Assembly: GCA_945886995.1 (NCBI GenBank)
Contig: CAMCZJ010000193.1
Location: forward strand, 1 to 5,693
Length of the DNA stretch: 5,693 bases
Direction of reading: 5' to 3'
From: Asaia bogorensis
GTDB taxonomy: Bacteria > Pseudomonadota > Alphaproteobacteria > Acetobacterales > Acetobacteraceae
Positions 1 to 5,106 of the stretch are shown in pieces. Both the position numbers and the translations under genes were made by a program. Under the pieces are notes generated by a model that worked only from the letters and a program-made list of their open reading frames with translations, searched no databases and was not told the origin of the DNA. Position 1 is the first letter of the stretch, and each line of letters begins with the position of its first letter.

Positions 1-734
1 AAGGGTGCGTTCGGGATGCTCGCGCTTTCATGGATGAAGCGGATATCCTCAAGCTTGATGGTACCGGCACCGGCCGCACGAATATGGCCACCTGATTGCG
101 GCGAATAATACCAGCCTGTGGTCGCATCCAAACGGCCCTGAGCCACGGAAACCATGCCATTGTCATGTGAACCGGTCTGCACCAAGCGACCGAAGAAATT
201 GCTCTGGCCACGTTCATCAACCCAGCCGCGTTCGCGGAAAAACTGCATCGGCAGCACATAGCCTGATGTCGAGGTTGGCGTGGGCCAGCCGAGTGACTTG
301 CCGCGCAAATCTTCCAGCGTGCGGATCGGGCTATCAGCGCGGACAATGATATTCCACTTATATCCCATATCACCCTGTGGGGAGACATCAACCGCCACTG
401 GCACAACATCGCCGCGGGTCAGGTCCCAAACGATCGCATATTGTGCAGGCCCATACCAGGCAAGGTGAACATCGCCTTGAACCATGGCTTCGATCATCGC
501 TGAATAATCATTGCTGACGCGGGTGGTCACCCGTTCGATACCAAGGCAGCGTTGCAAATACGGCCCCATTGGCGCCCAGCGCAGATTGCCTTCCTGCTGG
601 TTTTCGCCCGAAGCCACTCCAAAAGTAATCTGGCGGAATTGCTGGCGCCAATCCTGGCTTGCGGCGGGAGTTTGAGCCATGGCAGCCCCGGAGATGCCGA
701 CCATCAGGGTTGCCATTTGGAGAAGACGCCGCAT
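1..734 (-). CDS. PhnD-like periplasmic substrate-binding protein of a phosphate/phosphonate-family ABC transporter (3' end outside window)
   Basis: Reading the minus strand from the ATG at 734-732 gives 244 open codons running off the left edge, so the C-terminus is missing. Residues 1-20 (MRRLLQMATLMVGISGAAMA) are a Sec signal peptide with a likely AMA|Q cleavage, so the mature protein is periplasmic. The mature part has the order expected for the PhnD/phosphonate-binding family: a first strand ITFGVASGEN (36-45), a DYSAMIEAM helix with LAWYGPAQY (about 76-99), the RADSPIRTLEDLRGKSLGW hinge segment (132-150), the oxyanion-loop-like STSG (155-158), and TGSHDN (187-192) followed by VAQGRLDAT. 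A good Shine-Dalgarno (AAGGA, plus-strand 742-746) lies about 8 nt before the start. The permease and ATPase genes are not in view; they may lie beyond position 1. The ligand (phosphonate, phosphite, phosphate or another anion) cannot be told from sequence. It is divergent from the MFS gene. Confidence 0.88.
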   Translation of the reverse strand, partial: MRRLLQMATLMVGISGAAMAQTPAASQDWRQQFRQITFGVASGENQQEGNLRWAPMGPYLQRCLGIERVTTRVSNDYSAMIEAMVQGDVHLAWYGPAQYAIVWDLTRGDVVPVAVDVSPQGDMGYKWNIIVRADSPIRTLEDLRGKSLGWPTPTSTSGYVLPMQFFRERGWVDERGQSNFFGRLVQTGSHDNGMVSVAQGRLDATTGWYYSPQSGGHIRAAGAGTIKLEDIRFIHESASIPNAP

Positions 735-821
735 TGCAAAATCCTTATGCTTCGGTAATCGGCATATCTATTCGTGATGAAGCACCCATGGCGGTAATGT
801 TGCAGTTTGATGAAAGCTTAG

Positions 822-863
822 AAGGCGCGCTCACCCTTGGTGACACAAGCGTGACGCGCCCTT
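822..863. other. Long imperfect stem-loop / inverted repeat in the divergent region
   Basis: The arms pair as GGCGCG (824-829) with CGCGCC (855-860), TCAC (831-834) with GTGA (851-854), and CTTG (836-839) with CAAG (846-849). This gives 14 bp interrupted by one bulged C (830) and one C-C mismatch (835/850), with a 6-nt loop GTGACA. AA/TT at 822-823 and 862-863 can extend it past a bulged C. Neither side has a real T-tract, so it is not a convincing intrinsic terminator. It lies about 90 nt upstream of the binding-protein start, and its right arm covers the -35 of the candidate plus-strand promoter, so it could be an operator or a 5' leader structure. Confidence 0.55.
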
Positions 864-879
864 AACTACCTCCTACAAT
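851..879 (+). promoter_or_regulatory. Candidate sigma70-type promoter for the MFS gene
   Basis: GTGACG (851-856; 4/6 to TTGACA) is followed after exactly 17 bp by TACAAT (874-879; 5/6 to TATAAT). Transcription would begin near 886 and give a leader of about 200 nt before the MFS start. The -35 lies inside the right arm of the stem-loop at 822-863. Inferred from consensus match only. Confidence 0.35.
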
Positions 880-1083
880 CTTACCTGGGCACCGCGCTGG
901 TCCGCGCATGGCTTTCCGCCCGTGTGCGTCATGCAATCATCTGAACCGAGTTTCGGAGAAGTCCCATTCACCCCAAGATGATCCGGGCACCAGTGCCTTT
1001 AGAGAGCAGCGTCCCAAAGGCCGGCCGCCCCACGCCAAGGCGCCATAGCATGGCAAATCTACTGTCATATTCGGCCTGATGGC

Positions 1084-2277
1084 ATGACCGCCATTCAAAC
1101 CGGGATCACTGCCCCAAAAACCCGCCGCGTGGTCGTGGCATTGGGGATAGGCCAAACGCTCGGCTACGCCTCAAGCTTCTATCTGCCGGCCATTTTGGCT
1201 GTGCCGATGGCGCGCGATCTTGGCCTGCCTAGTTGGGCCATTTTCGCGGGGCTTTCCACGGCGCTGCTGATTGCCGGCGCAATGGCGCCGCTGGCGGGGC
1301 GCATGGTGGATACGCATGGTGGCCGACCACTCCTGCTCACCTCCTCAGTACTGTTTGCCATTGGTCTCGTGTTGCTTTCACTTGCCACGGGCATTTGGGG
1401 AATGGCGGCTGGCTGGGTAGTTATTGGAATCGCTATGGCCTTTGGCCTGTATGATGTTGCGTTTTCGACGCTGGCCGTGTTGTTCGGGCGCGGCGCGCGC
1501 GGCCCCATTACCGGAATCACGCTGATTGCAGGCTTTGCCAGCACCATCGGTTGGCCGCTGACCGCCTGGATCGAAGATGCATGGGGCTGGCGAGAAGCGT
1601 GCCTGACTTGGGCTGGTCTGCACATCGTTCTTGGCATTTCCGTCTATGCCTGCCTGCCGCGGTCAAGGGCTTCCGCATTGCCCCAAGCGCCTGATGCAGC
1701 CGGCGGTGAAAGCCCGCGCAACGCCATCATGCTGCTTGCCTTCGTCTTTTCTGCTCAGGGCGTGGTGCATTCGGGTATCGGCACCCATTTGCCTGGTCTT
1801 TTGATGGAAGCTGGCGCCACACCCGCGGCTGCTGTTGCCGCGGCGGCGCTGCTAGGCCCAGCGCAAGTTGCCGCACGCGTTGCCGAATTTGGGCTGATGC
1901 GCCGATTACATCCGCTGGTTTCCGCACGTATCGCCACCATGTCCCATCCAGCCGCGGCAGTGGCGTTGTTACTTGGCGGACCTGCCCTGGCACCGCTTTT
2001 CGCCGCGCTGCATGGCGGCGGTTCGGGCCTTCTTTCGATCAGCCGTGGTGCATTGCCGCTCGCCCTATTCGGCCCCAACGGCTATGGTCGTCGCCAGGGT
2101 TTGATCGCCTTGCCATCCAACATCGCCACGGCAACGGCCCCGCTGATTGTGGGGCTGAGCTTGGATTTTGCAGGCCCCACCGCTGTATTGTTGATGACCA
2201 CGGCGCTGGCTATTGCCGCCACGCTGGCGCTGCTCGCGCTGCGCGCGCCACAATCGCCGCCGTCAGCAGCTATGTGA
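1084..2277 (+). CDS. Major facilitator superfamily (MFS) transporter
   Basis: This encodes a 397-residue, very hydrophobic inner-membrane protein of the length usual for 12-helix MFS carriers. The first helix region (about 18-40, VVVALGIGQTLGYASSFYLP) is followed by a second, and the loop after TM2 carries a variant of the MFS signature: GRMVDTHGGRP (72-82), with Asp76 and the G-G-R turn in place. A polar stretch near residues 195-215 (after ACLPRSRAS, up to GGESPRN) fits the central cytoplasmic loop between the six-helix halves. ATG 1084 is the only reasonable start: the frame upstream has no ATG, GTG or TTG back to a TAG at 1000. No clear SD precedes it, and a three-codon ATGGCATGA (1079-1087) overlaps it out of frame. 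The substrate is unknown. The agmatinase gene follows after 196 bp on the same strand, so a guanidino or polyamine substrate is possible but unproven. Confidence 0.9.
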   Translation: MTAIQTGITAPKTRRVVVALGIGQTLGYASSFYLPAILAVPMARDLGLPSWAIFAGLSTALLIAGAMAPLAGRMVDTHGGRPLLLTSSVLFAIGLVLLSLATGIWGMAAGWVVIGIAMAFGLYDVAFSTLAVLFGRGARGPITGITLIAGFASTIGWPLTAWIEDAWGWREACLTWAGLHIVLGISVYACLPRSRASALPQAPDAAGGESPRNAIMLLAFVFSAQGVVHSGIGTHLPGLLMEAGATPAAAVAAAALLGPAQVAARVAEFGLMRRLHPLVSARIATMSHPAAAVALLLGGPALAPLFAALHGGGSGLLSISRGALPLALFGPNGYGRRQGLIALPSNIATATAPLIVGLSLDFAGPTAVLLMTTALAIAATLALLALRAPQSPPSAAM

Positions 2278-2287
2278 CCCAATTGGG
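2278..2287. repeat. Perfect 10-bp palindrome directly after the MFS stop
   Basis: CCCAATTGGG begins at the base after the TGA stop of the MFS gene. It is too short, with no loop and no T-tract, to be a terminator; it could be a protein-binding site or chance. Confidence 0.25.
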
Positions 2288-2392
2288 ATGTCAATCAAAA
2301 AGGATAGCTCGGCCCGAAACAGAAAGCGTCATTCCAAAGAAAGAGTCTTGCCGCGCTCCTCGCCCTTCGATTCCTCCTTCGTTAGCGCCGAT

Positions 2393-2414
2393 CCTCAGAC
2401 AAGATAAACTGAGG
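2393..2414. repeat. Inverted repeat upstream of the agmatinase gene
   Basis: CCTCAG (2393-2398) and CTGAGG (2409-2414) are perfect complements separated by an AT-rich 10-nt spacer (ACAAGATAAA). The site lies 60 bp before the agmatinase ATG within a 196-bp gap. The symmetry suits an operator for a dimeric regulator; there is no following T-run, so a terminator is less likely. No convincing promoter pair was identified in this gap. Confidence 0.3.
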
Positions 2415-2473
2415 GCTCCCTTGGGGGTGCAAATCGGCACATACTGCGCCACGGAAAATCGCGAGAGACGCCC

Positions 2474-3370
2474 ATGACAACCCCTATCACCTTTGCCGCG
2501 CCGCATTCCTACCTTGGCGCCCGCATGCATGATCGAAGCGCAGCCTTTTGTGTGGCCGGCGTACCGCTGGATATCGGTACTACCAACCGCGCCGGCGCGC
2601 GCGATGGGCCGCGCGCCATCCGTGCCGCCGCGCGCATGCTGACAGATGGCCGGCACCCGATCAGCGGTGCTGATCCAACCTGCCTTTATCTTTCCGATCT
2701 TGGTGAATTCGACATAGCGCTCGGTGACATCCAGAAAAGCCTTGCCATGATCGAGCAACAGGCGACAGGCCTTGCCCATCTGCTCGCCTTTGGTGGTGAA
2801 CATGGCGTCACCCTTGCCCTGCTTCGTGCGCTGACGAAGCGGCTTGGTGAGCCTGTCGGGCTGCTTCATATAGATGCGCATCTCGACACCTCGGAAGATA
2901 ATTTCGGGCAGCGCTTCGCGCATGGCGCAGTATTTTGGCACGCCATTACGGAGGGGCTGGTTGATCCGCGGCGCATGGTGCAGATCGGCATCCGCTCACC
3001 CGCCTGGCCTGAGATGTTTGATTGGACGCGCGGGCAAGGGGTGACCATTCTCTCGGCGCAGGATGTCCATCAATCCCCGATTGCCGCAGTGATAGCCCAA
3101 GCACGCGGCGTGCTTGGCACAGGCCCCTGCTATCTTTCATTCGACATTGACGGCCTTGATCCCGCCTTTGCCCCCGGCACCGGCACACCCGAGATTGGCG
3201 GGCTGGCAAGTTGGCAGGCCCAGGCCATTCTGCGCGGCATGGCAGGTGTTGATTTTCGCGGTGCGGATATTGTGGAAGTGGCCCCGGCCTATGATGTCGC
3301 GGAAATCACCGCACTGGCCGCCGCCACCATGGGCTGGGAATATCTGTGCCTTTTGGCCGGAAGGAAGTGA
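2474..3370 (+). CDS. speB: Agmatinase-type ureohydrolase (agmatine to putrescine + urea)
   Basis: This is a 298-residue member of the arginase/agmatinase (ureohydrolase) family, close to the usual 300-320 residues. All residues expected to hold the two Mn ions are present: His110 in GGEH (107-110), Asp134/His136/Asp138 in DAHLD, and Asp224/Asp226 in SFDIDGLDP (222-230). The conserved Glu268 lies in VEVAPAYD. GTTNRAGARDGPRAIR near the N-terminus, FAHGAVF after the second metal motif, and APGTGTPEIGG followed by EVAPAYD-EITALAAAT are typical of agmatinases rather than arginases. Family members also hydrolyse guanidinobutyrate or other guanidino acids, so substrate is inferred; the nearby polyamine genes favour agmatine. 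Glu replaces the more usual Asp in GGDH, but this residue is not a metal ligand. The start ATG 2474 has a weak GAGAG SD at 2462-2466. A 494-bp structured region separates it from the decarboxylase gene, so the two are probably regulated separately. Confidence 0.87.
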   Translation: MTTPITFAAPHSYLGARMHDRSAAFCVAGVPLDIGTTNRAGARDGPRAIRAAARMLTDGRHPISGADPTCLYLSDLGEFDIALGDIQKSLAMIEQQATGLAHLLAFGGEHGVTLALLRALTKRLGEPVGLLHIDAHLDTSEDNFGQRFAHGAVFWHAITEGLVDPRRMVQIGIRSPAWPEMFDWTRGQGVTILSAQDVHQSPIAAVIAQARGVLGTGPCYLSFDIDGLDPAFAPGTGTPEIGGLASWQAQAILRGMAGVDFRGADIVEVAPAYDVAEITALAAATMGWEYLCLLAGRK

Positions 3371-3449
3371 TGGCCGGATAATTTCCCGCTTCAATTGCAG
3401 CCATCAGGCGTATCGCCGAGACATTTTACGATAAGGGGCGAATTTTCTC
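3371..3449. other. Spacer after the agmatinase gene with a weak terminator-like hairpin
   Basis: The only structure seen is GGCG-tat-CGCC (3407-3417), followed a few bases later by ATTTT (3422-3426). A four-pair stem is weak, so termination here is doubtful. TGGCCGGA occurs twice across the stop codon (3354-3361 and 3371-3378), probably by chance. Confidence 0.3.
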
Positions 3450-3478
3450 TTGCATTCGGCATAAACCCCGCATATAAA
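3450..3478 (+). promoter_or_regulatory. Candidate sigma70-type promoter for the decarboxylase leader
   Basis: TTGCAT (3450-3455; 3/6 to TTGACA) and TATAAA (3473-3478; 5/6 to TATAAT) are separated by exactly 17 bp in an otherwise GC-rich region. Transcription would start near 3485, giving a leader of about 380 nt before the decarboxylase. The predicted start lies inside the inverted repeat at 3481-3512. Inferred from consensus match and position. Confidence 0.42.
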
Positions 3479-3480
3479 CC

Positions 3481-3512
3481 CGTCAGCGCCATCCGGGATG
3501 GAGGCGCTGACG
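3481..3512. repeat. Perfect 10-bp inverted repeat at the predicted transcription start
   Basis: CGTCAGCGCC (3481-3490) and GGCGCTGACG (3503-3512) are perfect complements around a 12-nt spacer. If transcription starts near 3485, the left arm is only partly transcribed. That makes a DNA operator over the start site at least as likely as an RNA hairpin. There is no T-tract after it on the plus strand. Confidence 0.5.
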
Positions 3513-3625
3513 CCATCGCACGTGCCGCAAGGCCCGCTTATCATTATCGGGCCACAAGCAACGACGGGACGCGTCCTTTGTTCGATCCGGCCACCAATGG
3601 GCCGGAATGTTCGAGGGAGCCGCCT

Positions 3626-3670
3626 GTGTCGCCTGTCTGCCGCTCTGCGATGACCTCCTCATCGCTTTGA
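3626..3670 (+). CDS. Possible small leader ORF (14 codons) within the decarboxylase leader
   Basis: A GTG at 3626 opens a 14-residue frame (MSPVCRSAMTSSSL) ending at TGA 3668-3670. It is preceded by the best SD-like sequence in the leader, GAGGGAG (3613-3619), at 6-nt spacing. The hairpin GCGATGA-cctcc-TCATCGC (3647-3665) lies within its last codons, so a ribosome translating it would melt that helix. Two other frames are also open here: ATG 3498 to TGA 3653 (51 codons, Arg-rich end RNVRGSRLCRLSAALR) and ATG 3607 to TAA 3684 (25 codons). None resembles the E. coli SpeFL arrest peptide. The choice of frame is uncertain and the region may be purely structural RNA. Confidence 0.27.
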   Translation: MSPVCRSAMTSSSL

Positions 3671-3766
3671 ACGCAGCGCCCTAAAGGCATAGCTGCACGC
3701 CCACCCTGCCCCTAAGCCAGCTTTGCAGGCCGAGGGGGGTTCGGGGTCGGAACGCGGCGTGGCGCC

Positions 3767-3790
3767 CGGCGGGCTTCCCTATTCCCGCCG
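3767..3790 (+). promoter_or_regulatory. Alternative (anti-terminator-like) pairing that competes with the large hairpin
   Basis: CGGCGGG (3767-3773) is complementary to CCCGCCG (3784-3790), a 7-bp all-GC helix with a 10-nt loop. The 3' half is the same sequence that forms the outer left arm of the hairpin at 3784-3828, so the two structures exclude each other. This is the layout of a two-state regulatory leader. Seen in sequence; the switching is inference. Confidence 0.4.
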
Positions 3791-3828
3791 CTGCACTCAG
3801 CCCCCCCGGGCTGCGGTGCGGCGGCGGG
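3784..3828 (+). terminator. Very stable GC-rich stem-loop, terminator-like, before the decarboxylase
   Basis: CCCGCCGCTGCAC (3784-3796) pairs along 13 positions with GTGCGGCGGCGGG (3816-3828), with one G-U. After a small internal loop, CAGCCC (3798-3803) pairs with GGGCTG (3808-3813) around a CCCC loop, for 19 pairs in all. The following T-rich stretch (GTTTCTTCCCTT, 3835-3846) is interrupted and displaced by GGCGCC. It may therefore be an attenuator terminator, or a structural arm that sets ribosome access to the downstream SD. GGCGCC also occurs at 3761-3766 and could pair with 3829-3834, closing the domain. Confidence 0.5.
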
Positions 3829-3840
3829 GGCGCCGTTTCT

Positions 3841-3856
3841 TCCCTTCCAGAAGGGG
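3841..3856 (+). promoter_or_regulatory. Hairpin that sequesters the decarboxylase Shine-Dalgarno
   Basis: TCCCTT (3841-3846) pairs with AAGGGG (3851-3856) around the tetraloop CCAG. AAGGGG is the only good SD for the decarboxylase: it lies 8 nt before ATG 3865 and 5 nt before GTG 3862. Folding would hide the SD, and freeing it would allow translation. The SD spacing favours ATG 3865 over GTG 3862. Confidence 0.5.
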
Positions 3857-3864
3857 TCTCCGTG

Positions 3865-5088
3865 ATGAGCCATATTCGTACCCGCACTGCCGTCTCTCCG
3901 CTGCGCCGTTCCGCCAGCGCGCCGCTTTGTCCTTCCGTGGATGGTCTGGTGCAGGTCCTGCAGCCGGAAAACCCCGTCTATTGCCTGCGTCCGGCGGCGG
4001 TCACCGCGGCTGCGCGTGATTTTGCAGCGGCCTTTCCGGGTGATGTCCTTTATGCCGTGAAATGCAATGCGGAGCCGACCATCCTGCGCGCCATCGCGGC
4101 CGGCGGCATTACGCATTTTGATTGCGCGTCTGATGCCGAGGTTCGGCTGCTGCGCAGCATCTTCCCGAAGGCAGAACTGCATTTCATGCATCCGGTCAAA
4201 TCCCGTTCCGCGATCCGTGCTGCCTGGCATGATTTCGGCGTGCGCGATTTCGTGCTCGACACCGCTGATGAGCTTTGGAAAATCCTGGCCGAAACCGGTG
4301 AAGGCGCGCGCGGCCTTGTCGTGCGGCTGGCCCTGCCCAAGGGCAGCGCGGCCTATGATCTTTCCGGCAAATTCGGCGCGGAACCCGCTGTGGCGGCAGA
4401 ATTGCTGCGCGCCGCCCGCCCGCATGCAGCGCGGCTTGGCATTTCCTTTCACGTCGGGTCGCAATGCCTGGAACCCGCAGCCTGGACCCGCGCCATGAAG
4501 ATGGCGGCGGAAGTGATCAACATGGCCGGTGTTGCGGTGGATATTGTTGATGTGGGCGGCGGTTTCCCGGTGCTTTATCCCGGTAGCCAACCGCCCCCGC
4601 TTGCCGCCTTCATGGCGGCCATTAATGAAGGCGCGGCAGCCTTACCGCGCGGCATCAGGATTTGGGCGGAACCAGGCCGCGCCTTGGTGGCAAGCGGTGC
4701 CTCCGTTGTGGTCCAGGTGCAGCAGCGCCGGGGCAATGCGCTTTACGTGAATGATGGCGTCTATGGCGCGCTTTCCGACGCGGGGGCACCAGGGTTTCGC
4801 TTTCCGCATCGCCTGATCCGTGCGGGCAGCAGCAAGCCAGGCGCCGCGCCGCAGGAATTCGTACTGTTTGGCCCCACCTGCGATTCGGCAGATGTCATGA
4901 AAGGTCCATGGACTTTGCCAGGTGACATCGGCGAAGGAGATTGGGTCGAAATTGGGCAGCTTGGGGCCTATGGCACGGCATTGCGCACGGCCTTCAATGG
5001 CTTCGACCACGCCTTGGTGACCGAAGTTGCTGACGCGCCATTGCTCGTCAGCCCGCAAAACGTGACAAACGCGCCGCGCGCGGCGTGA
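3865..5088 (+). CDS. odc: Ornithine decarboxylase, group IV PLP-dependent (alanine racemase fold)
   Basis: This decarboxylates ornithine to putrescine; a lysine/ornithine dual specificity cannot be excluded. From ATG 3865 (SD AAGGGG, 8-nt spacing; GTG 3862 would add one residue) it encodes 407 residues. Catalytic landmarks of the eukaryotic-type ODC family are all present: the PLP lysine Lys66 in YAVKCN, His196 in HVGSQ, the glycine loop DVGGGFP (229-235), Glu269 in AEPGRAL, the cross-subunit pair Cys339-Asp340 in GPTCDSAD, and Tyr369 in QLGAYG. The Cys-Asp pair and Tyr point to an ODC rather than to carboxynorspermidine or diaminopimelate decarboxylase. The N-terminus is unusual: about 30 residues rich in Arg, Ser and Pro (MSHIRTRTAVSPLRRSASAP) precede the conserved fold. 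It is probably cotranscribed with the homospermidine synthase gene 18 nt downstream, and is regulated by the structured leader upstream. Confidence 0.93.
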   Translation: MSHIRTRTAVSPLRRSASAPLCPSVDGLVQVLQPENPVYCLRPAAVTAAARDFAAAFPGDVLYAVKCNAEPTILRAIAAGGITHFDCASDAEVRLLRSIFPKAELHFMHPVKSRSAIRAAWHDFGVRDFVLDTADELWKILAETGEGARGLVVRLALPKGSAAYDLSGKFGAEPAVAAELLRAARPHAARLGISFHVGSQCLEPAAWTRAMKMAAEVINMAGVAVDIVDVGGGFPVLYPGSQPPPLAAFMAAINEGAAALPRGIRIWAEPGRALVASGASVVVQVQQRRGNALYVNDGVYGALSDAGAPGFRFPHRLIRAGSSKPGAAPQEFVLFGPTCDSADVMKGPWTLPGDIGEGDWVEIGQLGAYGTALRTAFNGFDHALVTEVADAPLLVSPQNVTNAPRAA

Positions 5089-5106
5089 CTTGGAAGGAAA
5101 ACTAAC

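Larger units (their letters stand above)
735..1083. other. Divergent intergenic region between the binding-protein and MFS genes
   Basis: These 349 bp separate two divergent starts and should carry both promoters. Visible elements are the binding-protein SD (742-746, minus strand), a long imperfect stem-loop (822-863), a plausible plus-strand promoter (851-879), and a small GCCAT-agc-ATGGC palindrome (1042-1054). I could not find a convincing minus-strand promoter; the best -10-like match (TAGATA on the minus strand near 765) has no matching -35. On the minus strand 874-869 reads AGGAGG, but no start codon follows at a useful distance. No tRNA or convincing protein gene was seen. Confidence 0.6.
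3485..3864 (+). ncRNA. Structured 5' leader of the ornithine decarboxylase gene (candidate speF leader RNA)
   Basis: About 380 nt without a conventional gene are packed with helices in plus-strand order: GGCCCG/CGGGCC (3531-3536/3548-3553); TCCGGCC/GGCCGGA (3586-3592/3600-3606); GCGATGA/TCATCGC with loop CCTCC (3647-3653/3659-3665); GCAGC/GCTGC with an inner GCC/GGC (3673-3696); CCCCT/AGGGG with inner GCC/GGC and GC/GC pairs (3709-3737); a 19-bp hairpin (3784-3828); and a hairpin that pairs the SD (3841-3856). From established work, a long 'speF' motif was reported upstream of alphaproteobacterial ornithine decarboxylase genes; position and length here fit it, but I cannot run the Rfam model, so identity is inference. 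Its exact 5' end depends on the candidate promoter at 3450-3478. It probably senses a polyamine-pathway signal to control the decarboxylase-homospermidine synthase operon. Confidence 0.6.

Noticed and set aside
788..865. Small plus-strand frame in the divergent region (MAVMLQFDESLEGALTLGDTSVTRP)
   Set aside because: Reads somewhat protein-like, but has no SD, has low GC at third positions unlike the neighbours, and runs through the stem-loop and most of the -35 region.
869..874. Perfect AGGAGG on the minus strand
   Set aside because: No ATG, GTG or TTG follows within normal spacing; stop codons come first.
2291..2941. Minus-strand open frame of 216 codons
   Set aside because: Mostly antisense to the agmatinase gene, no family resemblance and no good ribosome-binding site.
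2474..3370. Arginase instead of agmatinase
   Set aside because: Both share the metal motifs, but APGTGTPEIGG and EVAPAYD-EITALAAAT match agmatinases; arginase remains a weak alternative.
3354..3378. Direct repeat TGGCCGGA across the agmatinase stop codon
   Set aside because: Only 8 bp, GC-rich, two copies; no duplication or mobile-element context.
3485..3864. Guanidine riboswitch (I, II or III) in the leader
   Set aside because: Considered because a guanidino-hydrolysing enzyme is nearby, but I saw neither the paired ACGR-loop hairpins of class II nor recognisable class I or III core sequence; the position before an ornithine decarboxylase fits speF better.
3712..4590. Long open frame on the minus strand (292 codons)
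   Set aside because: Lies antisense to the decarboxylase leader and coding region; low-complexity Arg/Gly/Ala sequence with no recognisable domain, typical of a shadow frame in GC-rich DNA.
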